Virus record (IMG/VR): IMGVR_UViG_3300035156_000377
Span: 1-41,016 of that record
Length of the DNA stretch: 41,016 bases
Direction: 5' to 3' (one strand)
Source: a virus
Positions within the stretch are counted from its first letter, which is position 1. The number at the start of each line of letters is the position of its first letter. Both the position numbers and the translations under genes were made by a program. Positions 22,937-30,290 of the stretch are shown one piece after another. A model generated the notes under the pieces. That model was not told the DNA's origin, did no database searches, and saw only the letters and a list, made by a program, of their open reading frames with translations.

Positions 22937-25501
22937 ATGGGCCTGACCTCCGGACTATCGCTGCTCGTCAAGTTTGCGGCCCTCGACAAGTTGAGCGCGC
23001 CGCTTCGCGCGATCCGCTCTGGCGCGCGAGCAACCTCTGAAACCTTGGCCGGCACTCGGAAGGAGCTGCGCGAACTCAACCAGCAGCAAAAAAAGATCGG
23101 CGCGCTCCAGGAACTTAACTCCGACCTGTCGGATAGCCATAGCAAGCTGGACCAGGTGCGGCGCCGCATGCGCGCGATCCGAGAGGAGATCGATGCGCGT
23201 GGCGTCGCTACCAAGCGGCTAACGGCAGCCATGGCGGCTGCCGAGCGCAAGGAAGCCAAGCTCGCCGGCCTTGCGGAAGACCAGTCAAAGGCGCTCGGAG
23301 ATCTTCAGCGACAGCTGCGCGAAGCTGGCGTGGACGTCAATCGGCTTGGCGATCATGAGCGCACACTTGCCGACCGCATCGCCGACACGAACCGCCGCTT
23401 GGGCGAGCAGCGCGACCAACTGGCGCACCGTGCCGCCGCCGAGCGCCGCCTGGATCGAGCCCGTGAGCGGGGCGAGCAAATGCAGGCAAGTGGCGCCAAG
23501 ATGATGGGTGCTGGCGCGGTCATGAGCGCCCCGCTCGTTGCGGCCGTCAAACAGGCCATGACTCTCGAAGACGCCATGGCCGATATCAAGAAGGTCGTGA
23601 ACTTCAAGGATGCGACCGGCATCCAGCGGCTTCACGATCAACTCATCGACATGAGCACTCGAGTTCCGAAAACTGCCGCCGAGCTGGGCTCGATCGCAGC
23701 CGCTGCGGGCAGATCGAATGTTCCCGAAGCGGAACTCACCCGGTTTACCGAGTCCGCCGCCAAGATGGCGGTTGCCTTCGACATGGAGGCCGATGCGTCC
23801 GGCGAGATGATGGCCAAATGGCGCACGGCGTTTCGAATGACCCAACCTGCCGTGGAGGACCTTGGCGATCGAATCAACGCGCTGACCAATAAGTTCGGCG
23901 GCAAATCTGCCGACGTGACTGACATGGTGACCCGGATCGGCCCGCTCGGTGAGGTGGCCGGCGTCGCGGCGCCGGCGATTGCCGCATTGGCCGGCCTCAT
24001 GAACTCCGTCGGCGTGGAATCCGAGATCGGAGCCACCGGCATCAAAAACATGATGCTCGCCATGTCTAAAGGTGAGAACGCCACCAAGGACCAGAACAAG
24101 GCCTTCGCTGCTCTGGGGCTCGAAGCGGAAGACGTTTCGAAAAAGATGCAGATCGACTCCAACGGGACCATCGTCGACGTGCTCACCCGCATTTCGAAGC
24201 TGTCGAAAGACAAGCAGGCGGGGATGCTCGACCAGCTTTTCGGTTCGGAGTCGATCGCCGCTATCGCGCCCTTGCTGACCAACCTCGGCCAGCTCCAGAC
24301 CAATCTCCAGCTCGTTGGCGACAAGTCAGCCTGGGCCGGTTCGATGAACAAGGAGTTTCTGGGCCGGATCGGTACGACATCCGCTCAAGCCGAGTTGGCT
24401 GCCAACAACTGGACGGCACTCAGCATTACGATTGGCGAGAAGCTACTTCCTCCCGTCAACAGCGCGATCCTAGCCCTTGGTCGGATCGCAAGCGGCGCTC
24501 GCGCGTGGGCGAACGCGAATCCCGCTTTGGCTGGCACTCTGACCAAGATCGCGGCCGTCATCGCCGTCGTGCTCATCGCCGGCGGGGCTCTGCTTGTCAC
24601 GATCGGTACTTTGCTCGGGCCGCTGGCCTACCTCGGGTTCATGGCCCGCATGTCGGGACCGGGCCTGCTTATGCTGAAGCACGTGATGCTCGCCGTGCGC
24701 ACAGCCGCGATGTTCTTGGCCAGCGGCCTGCTCAAGGCTGGCATGATGATGCTCGCCAATCCGATTGTGCTGACGATCGTCGCGATCGTCGCCGCGGCGC
24801 TCGCCCTCTCCTATGCCGCCCAGAAGATCTACGACAATTGGGGCGCGATCAGCGCCTGGTTCTCCGCGCTGTGGCAGAAGATCAAGGCGGTCACGGTCGC
24901 CGCGATCCAGGCGATGATCCAGGCGTTCCTACGCTTCACGCCGCAGGGCCTGCTGATCCGGGCGTTCGCCAAGGTCTGGCCCTATCTCGCCGGGCTCGGC
25001 GCCCGCTTCTTCGAATTCGGCGGTCACATCATCCGGGGCCTGGTCGGCGGAATCATCGGCAGCGCGGCCTGGCTTCGCAACAAGATCGTCGGCCTGGCCA
25101 AGAACGTGACCGGATGGTTCAAGAACGCGCTCGGCATCCACTCACCGTCGCGCGTCTTCATGGGGCTCGGCGGTCACGTCACCGACGGCCTGGCGCTCGG
25201 CCTCGATCGCGGCGCCAAGGCGCCGATCGCCCGGGTCGAAAGCATCGCCGCTCGCATGGCGGCCGCCGGCGCCGTCTCGATCATGGCGCCCGGCATGGCT
25301 GCGGGCGTTCCGGCAACGTCGCCCGCCGGCATCGGCTCGAGCGCCGGCGCAGCCGCGGCGGGCGGCCCGGTCACGATCCACGTCTACGGCGCGCCCGGCC
25401 AGTCGGAGGCCGAACTCGCCCGCCTGGTCGCGATCGAGCTCGATCGCCGCGATCGCGCCGCCGCCGCCGCCCGGCGCTCCAGCTTCCGGGATGACGATTG
25501 A
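22937..25501 (+). CDS. T: Tape measure protein T
   Basis: An 854-aa protein that sets tail length and is ejected into the host. The N-terminal 200 residues are coiled coil (GTRKELRELNQQQKKIGALQ onward). Residues about 220-440 match the TP901-type tape measure core (TLEDAMADIKKVVNFKD, AAAAGRSNVPEAELTRFTES, IGATGIKNMMLAMSKGENAT). Hydrophobic, probably membrane-inserting segments lie at about 530-570 and 610-630. The C-terminal domain carries FGGHIIRGLVGGIIG and GIHSPSRVFMGLGGHVTDGLALGL, common in phage and prophage tails. Codon style differs visibly between the first and second halves. Confidence 0.95.
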   Translation: MGLTSGLSLLVKFAALDKLSAPLRAIRSGARATSETLAGTRKELRELNQQQKKIGALQELNSDLSDSHSKLDQVRRRMRAIREEIDARGVATKRLTAAMAAAERKEAKLAGLAEDQSKALGDLQRQLREAGVDVNRLGDHERTLADRIADTNRRLGEQRDQLAHRAAAERRLDRARERGEQMQASGAKMMGAGAVMSAPLVAAVKQAMTLEDAMADIKKVVNFKDATGIQRLHDQLIDMSTRVPKTAAELGSIAAAAGRSNVPEAELTRFTESAAKMAVAFDMEADASGEMMAKWRTAFRMTQPAVEDLGDRINALTNKFGGKSADVTDMVTRIGPLGEVAGVAAPAIAALAGLMNSVGVESEIGATGIKNMMLAMSKGENATKDQNKAFAALGLEAEDVSKKMQIDSNGTIVDVLTRISKLSKDKQAGMLDQLFGSESIAAIAPLLTNLGQLQTNLQLVGDKSAWAGSMNKEFLGRIGTTSAQAELAANNWTALSITIGEKLLPPVNSAILALGRIASGARAWANANPALAGTLTKIAAVIAVVLIAGGALLVTIGTLLGPLAYLGFMARMSGPGLLMLKHVMLAVRTAAMFLASGLLKAGMMMLANPIVLTIVAIVAAALALSYAAQKIYDNWGAISAWFSALWQKIKAVTVAAIQAMIQAFLRFTPQGLLIRAFAKVWPYLAGLGARFFEFGGHIIRGLVGGIIGSAAWLRNKIVGLAKNVTGWFKNALGIHSPSRVFMGLGGHVTDGLALGLDRGAKAPIARVESIAARMAAAGAVSIMAPGMAAGVPATSPAGIGSSAGAAAAGGPVTIHVYGAPGQSEAELARLVAIELDRRDRAAAAARRSSFRDDD

Positions 25502-25875
25502 TGCTCCTCGCCTTCGGCATGTTCCTGTTCGAGCTTGGCACCGCGCCTTACGAGGATCTGTCTCGCAAGCTCGAGGCGCGGCACGGATCCACCGCGCGGT
25601 TCGGCGCCAGGCCCGCCAGCCAGTATCTCGGCCCGGGCGACGAGACGATCTCGCTCGCCGGCCGCCTGCTCCCGCCGCTCACCGGCAACGGCGCCCAGCT
25701 CGACGCGCGGCGCGCGATGACGGTCGAGGGCCGCTCCTGGCCGCTGGTCGACGGCCTCGGCCGCGTACTCGGCAACTTCGTCCTGACGAGTGTCGACGAA
25801 CGGCAGAGCAACTTCTTGGACAATGGCGTCCCGCGGAAAACGGACTTCACGCTTGAGCTGCGGAGGGTGGACTGA
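25501..25875 (+). CDS. U: Tail protein U
   Basis: A 124-aa protein of the P2 gpU family. LLAFGMFLFELGTAPYEDLSRK and LGPGDETISLAGRLLPPLTGNG are typical, as is ERQSNFLDNGVPRKTDFTLELRR near the end. It is thought to be needed at the tail tip or hub. The ATG overlaps the T stop by one base; TTG one codon upstream is possible. A host-type repeat follows its stop. Confidence 0.93.
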   Translation: MLLAFGMFLFELGTAPYEDLSRKLEARHGSTARFGARPASQYLGPGDETISLAGRLLPPLTGNGAQLDARRAMTVEGRSWPLVDGLGRVLGNFVLTSVDERQSNFLDNGVPRKTDFTLELRRVD

Positions 25876-25921
25876 TGTCCAACCTCCGGCCTGTCCTGAG
25901 CCTGTCGAAGGAGATCGATCG
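25876..25921. other. U-to-25922 spacer, carries a host-type repeat
   Basis: It contains at 25887-25912 the element CCTGTCCTGAGCCTGTCGA followed by AGG. I recall this as a very common short repeat of sphingomonad genomes, where it is often mistranslated as PEPVEG or FDRLRTG. A 16-codon ATG ORF overlaps it. GAAGGAG within the repeat may act as ribosome binding site for the gene at 25922. Confidence 0.6.
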
Positions 25922-26155
25922 ATGAACCACCTGCTGCGTGTCCGCCGTGACCGCTCTGTCGCCCCCCGCCCAGCCTTCCCGGCGCGCTTTTACGGTGTCG
26001 ATCTGGGCGTTGGTGATCGTGGCTATCTGACGCTCGCCTGCCGCCGCTGCGATTGCCGCTGGTTCGGGCGGGACAGCCTCGCCCTCGCCCAGGCGCACGA
26101 CCGCGACCCGTGCAACTGCACGGCCGCCAACGACAACGGCCGCGGTGATGTCTGA
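25922..26155 (+). CDS. Small zinc-binding protein between U and D
   Basis: A 77-aa protein with a cysteine cluster (CRRCDCRWFG, then PCNCTAANDN) likely to bind zinc. P2 has no gene at this position; gene D normally follows U. It ends with the ANDN motif that recurs in several proteins of this phage (also O and the Ogr homologue). Its end overlaps the start of D. Function is unknown. Confidence 0.6.
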   Translation: MNHLLRVRRDRSVAPRPAFPARFYGVDLGVGDRGYLTLACRRCDCRWFGRDSLALAQAHDRDPCNCTAANDNGRGDV

Positions 26156-27224
26156 ACATCGCAAGGCCGGCTTCGCCGTCACCCTGGACGGCCGCGATCT
26201 CGGCGCCGAATTTGGTGCCGGCGAGGATCTCGGGCCCAAGATCGGACCGCGCCTGATCTCGCTCACCGTCACGGAGAAGCGTGGCGGTGATGCCGACCAG
26301 GTCGATATCGTCATCCACGATCATGACGGCCGCATGGCGCTGCCCAGGAAGGGCGCGCGCCTGCGCGTCAAGCTGGGCTGGGAGGCGGGTTCGGACATCC
26401 CGCTCGGCCTGGTCGACAAGGGCAGCTTCAAGGTCGACGACATCGAATGGGGCGGCCCGCCGGATATCATCACCATCCGCGGCCGCTCGGCCGACGTCGC
26501 CGCCGATTACGCCACCCGCCGCGAAAAGAGCCACCGCGACACGACGATCGGCGCGATCGTGGCCAAGGTTGCCGCCGCCAACGGCCTCAAGGCCAGCGTC
26601 GCGGCCGAGCTCGCCGGCATCGCCGTGCCGGTCCTCGCCCAGGACGGCAAGAGCGACATGGCCCTGGTGCGCGCGCTCGGCCGCCGGCACGATGCCCGCG
26701 CGACCGTCAAGAACGGGCGCCTGATCTTCTCGCCGATCGGCAAGCCGGCCACCGCCAGCGGCCGCGCGATCCCGTCCGCGACTCTCACCCGCCGTGAAAA
26801 CGAGCGCGTGAATTACAAGACCGTCGATCGCGGCGGCGGCGACGGTGTCGAGGCGCGCTGGCACGACCAGTCCGAAGCCAAGCGCAAGACCGTCAAGGCC
26901 GGCGCCGCCGCCAACCCCTCCCCTTCAGGGGAGGGGTCGGGGGTGGGGCAGGTGAAAAAGCCGAAGCGCCTGAAGAAAGTCTACGCCACCGAAGCCGACG
27001 CCCGCCACGCGGCCGAGGCCGAAGCCAAGCGCATCAAACGCGCCGGCGCCGAATGCGATTACGATCTCTCCGTCGGCCGACCCGATCTCTACCCTGATCG
27101 CCCGGTCACCCTGCGCGGCTTCAAACCAGAGATCGACGCCACCGCCTGGCTGATCGCCGAGGCCACGCACACCCTGGAAGCCAACGGGCTCACGTCTAAG
27201 CTCAAGCTCGAGACGCGCGGCTAA
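26148..27224 (+). CDS. D: Tail hub protein D (late control)
   Basis: A 358-aa protein of the P2 gpD family, homologous to the T4 gp27-like hub that holds spike V. FAVTLDGRDLG at the start, VTEKRGGDADQVDIVIHDHDGRM, VKLGWEAGSDIPLGLVDKGSFKVDDIEW and the late YPDRPVTLRGFKPEIDATAWLI are typical. Residues about 256-268 (NPSPSGEGSGVGQ) derive from a repeat inserted in frame. ATG 26148 is used. Its end overlaps the convergent antitoxin gene by four bases. Confidence 0.93.
   Translation: MSEHRKAGFAVTLDGRDLGAEFGAGEDLGPKIGPRLISLTVTEKRGGDADQVDIVIHDHDGRMALPRKGARLRVKLGWEAGSDIPLGLVDKGSFKVDDIEWGGPPDIITIRGRSADVAADYATRREKSHRDTTIGAIVAKVAAANGLKASVAAELAGIAVPVLAQDGKSDMALVRALGRRHDARATVKNGRLIFSPIGKPATASGRAIPSATLTRRENERVNYKTVDRGGGDGVEARWHDQSEAKRKTVKAGAAANPSPSGEGSGVGQVKKPKRLKKVYATEADARHAAEAEAKRIKRAGAECDYDLSVGRPDLYPDRPVTLRGFKPEIDATAWLIAEATHTLEANGLTSKLKLETRG
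26914..26937. repeat. GC-rich hairpin repeat inside D
   Basis: A perfect 10-bp inverted repeat, ACCCCTCCCC-TTCA-GGGGAGGGGT, followed by GGGGGTGGGGC. I recall this type of element as dispersed in sphingomonad genomes. Here it adds about a dozen residues to D without breaking the frame, in a linker before the lysine-rich stretch. Confidence 0.7.
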
Positions 27225-27511
27225 GCCGCCGCCTTCTTGGACGCGGCCGTCAGCTCGAGCTTGAGCCCGGCGAGTACCTTCATCACCGTCTCCATCGTCG
27301 GATTGGCATCGTCGGCCAACGCCTTGTACAGCGACGAACGGCCGATACCGGTGGCGCGCGCCAGCTCGCTCATGCCACGGCCGCGCGCGATCTCGGCGAT
27401 CGCGTTCACGATCACCTTGGGATTGCCGGTCGCGAGCGCGTCGTTGAGCAGCTCGACATGATCTTCCGTCGCGTCCAGATGCTCCATCGGATCGAACTTG
27501 CTTATCTTCAT
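27221..27511 (-). CDS. Antitoxin, HigA-like HTH protein
   Basis: A 96-aa antidote of the addiction-module family. The HTH runs through MSELARATGIGRSSLYKALADDANPTMETVMKVLAGLKLEL. It should bind and neutralise the toxin encoded upstream and repress their promoter. AAGGAGGG lies just before its ATG, giving the antitoxin a stronger translation signal than the toxin. It is second in the pair, 44 bases after the toxin stop, the toxin-first order of HigBA-type modules. It is convergent with D. Confidence 0.9.
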   Translation of the reverse strand: MKISKFDPMEHLDATEDHVELLNDALATGNPKVIVNAIAEIARGRGMSELARATGIGRSSLYKALADDANPTMETVMKVLAGLKLELTAASKKAAA

Positions 27512-27555
27512 GTTACCTGGCCCTCCTTGGCCGATAGTCGTTATCTGGAACGGGG

Positions 27556-27849
27556 CTAGTCGAGCCCCGCCACGATCTCCTTTGCTTTTGCGATGTCCCG
27601 CTCCTGCGAACCCTTGTCACCGCCGACCAGCAACAGGATCACCTGTTCGCCGCGCCGCGTGAAATAGAGCCGATAGCCCGGGCCGTGATCGATGCGCAGT
27701 TCCGCAACCTTGTCGCCGACGCTTTTGACGTCGCCGAAATGGCCGATCCGGATCAACGCGATCCGCTTTGCCACTCGCTTGGCGGCGATCAGGTCGCGCA
27801 ACCCGGCGAACCAGCCTTCGAAGATTTCAGTCTGTTGAACTTCGATCAT
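27556..27849 (-). CDS. Toxin, RelE/HigB-type (addiction module killer)
   Basis: A 97-aa protein of the RelE/ParE superfamily killer type. FEGWFAGLRDLIAAKRVAKRI, GHFGDVKSVGDKVAELRIDHGPGYRLYF and VILLLVGGDKGSQERDIAKAKEI are family-typical. Members of the family usually cut mRNA on the ribosome; ParE-like members act on gyrase. I cannot tell the target from sequence. A palindrome between a TATAGT-like -10 and the start codon is the probable autoregulatory operator. Confidence 0.9.
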   Translation of the reverse strand: MIEVQQTEIFEGWFAGLRDLIAAKRVAKRIALIRIGHFGDVKSVGDKVAELRIDHGPGYRLYFTRRGEQVILLLVGGDKGSQERDIAKAKEIVAGLD

Positions 27850-27851
27850 GT

Positions 27852-27889
27852 GTCCATTCTAGTGGACGATAAGGCGCCTGTCTACTATA
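27852..27889 (-). promoter_or_regulatory. Toxin-antitoxin promoter and operator
   Basis: A 16-bp inverted repeat (GTCCA-N6-TGGAC, 27852-27867) starts three bases upstream of the toxin start codon. A minus-strand TATAGT (27884-27889) is a candidate -10. On the plus strand the same stretch reads TATAAT, and a partial TGTC...GACA dyad surrounds it. No good -35 is seen. Confidence 0.45.
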
Positions 27890-27912
27890 ATCGACACAGC
27901 GCGTTAGATTGG

Positions 27913-28137
27913 CTAGCGCCGATGCCGGTGCAAGAAGTTCAGCAGCTTCAGCCCATCCTCGGTCGGCACGGTGCCGGTATATCGGCATGTGTTGCACGAT
28001 CCGCCGCCTTGGTAATGGTTGCCCTGCCGGACCGGCGCGATCTTGCCGGTGCCTTGGCAATCCGGACAGACCCGCTCCAGCGCCGGCAGCGCGCCCGTGC
28101 CGTCGGCCGCGGGGCCGCCTCTCGGGTCCGTGCTCAT
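27913..28137 (-). CDS. Small zinc-finger protein (DnaJ-type cysteine motifs)
   Basis: A 74-aa protein with CPDCQGTGKI and CNTCRYTGTV, two CxxCxGTG-like knuckles as in the DnaJ zinc domain, which would hold one zinc. There is no J domain. Its start overlaps the end of the nuclease gene by four bases, so the two are co-translated. Homologues of this form are common as unnamed small phage proteins. Role unknown. Confidence 0.7.
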   Translation of the reverse strand: MSTDPRGGPAADGTGALPALERVCPDCQGTGKIAPVRQGNHYQGGGSCNTCRYTGTVPTEDGLKLLNFLHRHRR

Positions 28138-28478
28138 TGCCACCGCCTCGCCTGCCCAGCCCGCACCTGCGCCTCGCCCAGATCGCCGACGCCGGCGGCC
28201 GAGCAGTTCACCAGCGGCCGTCCGTAAACGTCGATCGACACCCGCTCGCACGTCACCCGCCGGCCCGCCGCGATCCGCCGCAGATGATCGCGCGATCGCG
28301 CGCCGGCGGCGTAATCGCAATCCGCCGATCGCCCGCGACGGCTCTGGCACTTGGGCGAACCCGCAACTTCCGGCGCATCGATCCCGGCCAGGCGCATCGC
28401 CCGCCCGCCGTCGCAGCGGATATTGTCGCCGTCGTGAAACGCGGGCGCGGCGCACAGGAATGCGGCGAGCAGCAGCAT
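28134..28478 (-). CDS. Secreted thermonuclease-like protein (SNase fold)
   Basis: A 114-aa protein with a short hydrophobic N-terminus (MLLLAAFLCAAPAF), probably a signal peptide, then an SNase domain. HDGDNIRCDGGRAMRLAGIDAPE contains counterparts of the S. aureus nuclease residues: D18 (D21), R29 (R35), D34 (D40), E37 (E43), and R87 in DVYGRPLV. It could degrade DNA or RNA in the periplasm or outside the cell. Three extra cysteines suggest disulfides. It sits between the Excalibur gene and a zinc protein on the same strand. Confidence 0.82.
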   Translation of the reverse strand: MLLLAAFLCAAPAFHDGDNIRCDGGRAMRLAGIDAPEVAGSPKCQSRRGRSADCDYAAGARSRDHLRRIAAGRRVTCERVSIDVYGRPLVNCSAAGVGDLGEAQVRAGQARRWQ

Positions 28479-28502
28479 CGCTTACCGCCCTGCCCTGCCC
28501 GG

Positions 28503-28521
28503 GCCGAAATACCACTTCGGC
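28503..28521. repeat. Dispersed palindrome, copy 3
   Basis: An 8-bp-arm copy (GCCGAAAT-ACC-ACTTCGGC) in the gap between the Excalibur and nuclease genes. The single mismatch becomes a G-U pair in the minus-strand transcript, which is the direction of both genes. It is the most degenerate copy of the family. Confidence 0.75.
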
Positions 28522-28528
28522 ACGATCG

Positions 28529-28804
28529 TCATCTCTCGCAGGCCACGCCGTCGCCGTCGCGATCAATCCGGCGGCTATACCCGGCATCGCCGCTCCGCAC
28601 CGGCGCCGCGCCCGCCGCCCGCGCCTGCGCGCAGCTGCGGAACGATCCGCCACTATACGCGGCCGCGCGCGAGCCCGACCGCTTCGACGCCTTGCTGCTC
28701 GACTTCTTGCGGCTCCGCGCCTCGGCCGCCTCGATCGGCACCGCCAACGAACCCACCGCCGCAACGCTCAGCGCCAGACCCGCCAATCGAAATAAACCCA
28801 ACAT
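28529..28804 (-). CDS. Secreted Excalibur calcium-binding domain protein
   Basis: A 91-aa protein. The signal peptide (MLGLFRLAGLALSVAAVGSL, ending near AEA) is followed by a basic linker (RSRKKSSSKASKRSGSR) and a C-terminal Excalibur domain: FRSCAQARAAGAAPVRSGDAGYS leading to DRDGDGVACE, an EF-hand-like loop expected to bind calcium. ATG 28804 is preferred because an upstream in-frame start would precede the signal peptide. In many bacteria this domain is fused to SNase-like nucleases; here the nuclease is the next gene. Confidence 0.82.
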   Translation of the reverse strand: MLGLFRLAGLALSVAAVGSLAVPIEAAEARSRKKSSSKASKRSGSRAAAYSGGSFRSCAQARAAGAAPVRSGDAGYSRRIDRDGDGVACER

Positions 28805-28815
28805 CTCATTCCCCC

Positions 28816-29556
28816 CTAACGCTGCGCCGCTATGGTCTTCAGCGCTTCTGATAATTCTATGCCCCACGTAACTTCCTCCGGAGCGTGCCGCCCATCAGCG
28901 TCGATGACAGCTCCAGAACTGTCCAGGACCAGCCGCGCCAGTTGAGGGCCGACGGCAGAGGCCGCGATCTTATCCAGCGAGCGGGTCAGGTCACGGCCGT
29001 CCGGGGCTAGGCTGTCGCAGCCGACGAGCACCCGCTCAAGATCCTTGTCGCTTCCTCCGTACCGGAGCGCGTAGCGGCCGAACGCATGCTCCAGCGCTGC
29101 CACCTCCAGGGGATGATATCGGCCGTCGCATCGAGCCATGAACACTAGGATCTTGGCGAGCTCGACCAGCGCCTTGTCATGGACGGGCAAAGCGCCATGC
29201 AAGCACAGCAGCTCGAAGCGCTCCTTGGGGTCACACACCTCGCCCGTCGAATAGTCGATCAGTTCGATGATGCGATCGATCCGAAAGCTCTTCGCCCGTC
29301 GGCTTTCGTGACAATAAGCCATCACCACTTCCGGCCCGCCGAAGCCCTCGATCCGGTGGCAGGTGATGCGCCTCTCGCTGCGCTCACCCTTTGCGTTCTG
29401 GTAGGAGATGTAGCCGCACCAGCCCGACGCTTGATCTCGATCGCTGCCAAAGATTGGCCCCTGCTCGGAGCACGCTTCGGGCAGTCGACCGGAAGGCACT
29501 GGCGGCGTAACCCGCAATGGTTGAACGGCCCGCTCGACCCGCGTGGCGATGTTCAC
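28816..29556 (-). CDS. WYL-like plus TerB-like domain protein under a LexA box
   Basis: A 246-aa protein. Residues about 45-105 (GYISYQNAKGERSERRITCHRI, then FRIDRIIELIDYSTGEV) look like a WYL-type ligand-sensing sheet. Residues about 125-160 (LVELAKILVFMARCDGRYHPLEVAALEHAF) match the metal-binding DG-x5-E pattern of TerB domains. It starts with GTG behind GAGGAG, seven bases away. A perfect alphaproteobacterial LexA box lies 62 bases upstream. Placed next to the repressor on the same strand, it is a candidate SOS-induced antirepressor or damage-response regulator. Domain calls are by eye. Confidence 0.7.
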   Translation of the reverse strand: MNIATRVERAVQPLRVTPPVPSGRLPEACSEQGPIFGSDRDQASGWCGYISYQNAKGERSERRITCHRIEGFGGPEVVMAYCHESRRAKSFRIDRIIELIDYSTGEVCDPKERFELLCLHGALPVHDKALVELAKILVFMARCDGRYHPLEVAALEHAFGRYALRYGGSDKDLERVLVGCDSLAPDGRDLTRSLDKIAASAVGPQLARLVLDSSGAVIDADGRHAPEEVTWGIELSEALKTIAAQR

Positions 29557-29710
29557 CCGCGCCTCCTCGTAATGCCCGTAATTACCGCGACTCCCGCCAA
29601 GCTCTTGTCTCTGTTACAGAACAAAGTGGGAACAATGACCCGAGTCGGCGTGAATAGTACCGCCCTGATGGCGGCCCCAGCTTGTGGCATCGGATGCGCC
29701 CGTTGCACGC
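29557..29710. promoter_or_regulatory. SOS-regulated intergenic region
   Basis: At 29619-29633 it reads GAAC-AAAGTGG-GAAC, which on the minus strand is GTTC-N7-GTTC, the LexA site of alphaproteobacteria. An overlapping TCTGT-T-ACAGA palindrome sits at 29610-29620. The only gene start it can serve is the leftward WYL-TerB gene; the repressor gene ends on its other side. Confidence 0.75.
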
Positions 29711-30205
29711 TCATCTGCGCTGTGCTCGCCGGGGTTCGAGAAGATCGTTGGCGAGAGCTTCAACGGCTGCTTCGTCTTCACCGGCGAGGTCCAAGCCGGG
29801 TGCAATCGTCGCACGTCTCGCGAGCCCGAGTGCTCTGGGAAGATGCCGTGCGAGCTCATGAGCAAGCTCGGCCCCCTGCAATCCAGGCGAAGCCAGCAGC
29901 AATCCTTCGAACATGTGCGCCAGCACCCGTTGGCCTGGCAGTTCGACCGGCATCATGACCGTCTGCACGCTGGGCTCGGGCGGCGGCGGCGGTGCGCCTT
30001 CGTCGGGATCGTCCACTTCGCCGGTCAGGTAAGCCGGTGTTGTCCCAAGTTCTCGGGCAATCCGATGAAGGTGCTTCGACCCATAGGCCTCGCCGCTAAG
30101 CAGGTTATGGATAGCCGATTGGCTCACTCCAACCCGCCGGCCCAGCTCGGACTGGCTGAAACCCCGACGGTTCATAAGAGCACGAAGGCGATCAGCGTCC
30201 AACAC
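29711..30205 (-). CDS. XRE-family phage repressor (C-like)
   Basis: A 164-aa protein with an N-terminal HTH (DADRLRALMNRRGFSQSELG, then RRVGVSQSAIHNLLSGEAYG and LHRIARELGTTPAYLTGEV). A proline-rich hinge (PPPPPEPSV) follows, then a helical, probably dimerising C-terminus. No S24 autocleavage motif is visible, so RecA-stimulated self-cleavage is not expected. GTG 30205 is chosen because it sits directly before the HTH and leaves the operators outside the gene. ATG 30292 would add 29 residues across the operators. It probably represses the rightward early genes. Confidence 0.85.
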   Translation of the reverse strand: MLDADRLRALMNRRGFSQSELGRRVGVSQSAIHNLLSGEAYGSKHLHRIARELGTTPAYLTGEVDDPDEGAPPPPPEPSVQTVMMPVELPGQRVLAHMFEGLLLASPGLQGAELAHELARHLPRALGLARRATIAPGLDLAGEDEAAVEALANDLLEPRRAQRR

Positions 30206-30213
30206 GGACCGGC

Positions 30214-30282
30214 AAGCTATAGAGTAACTTTTAGCTTGCACGTCCAGTTTACTGGTTGACGGGCTATAATCTGTCTTATAGC
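30214..30282. promoter_or_regulatory. Divergent early switch: operators and promoters
   Basis: Three palindromes in 69 bases: AAGCTA-N12-TAGCTT (30214-30237), CCAGT-TT-ACTGG (30244-30255) and GCTATAA-N6-TTATAGC (30263-30282). The first and third share a GCTATA half-site and are candidate repressor/Cro operators. TATAAT (30265-30270) and TTGACG (30256-30261) are promoter-like on the plus strand. Operator and -10 coincide, which fits repression of the rightward early promoter. Confidence 0.65.
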
Positions 30283-30290
30283 TGTTGTGC

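Noticed and set aside
27909-28871. Plus-strand ORF of 320 codons over the cargo block
   Set aside because: The minus strand has SNase, Excalibur and zinc-protein sequences with intact motifs; the plus-strand translation is arginine/proline-rich noise.
29179-30259. Plus-strand ORFs opposite the WYL-TerB and repressor genes
   Set aside because: No motifs, and the opposite strand carries recognisable HTH and TerB-like sequence with ribosome binding sites.
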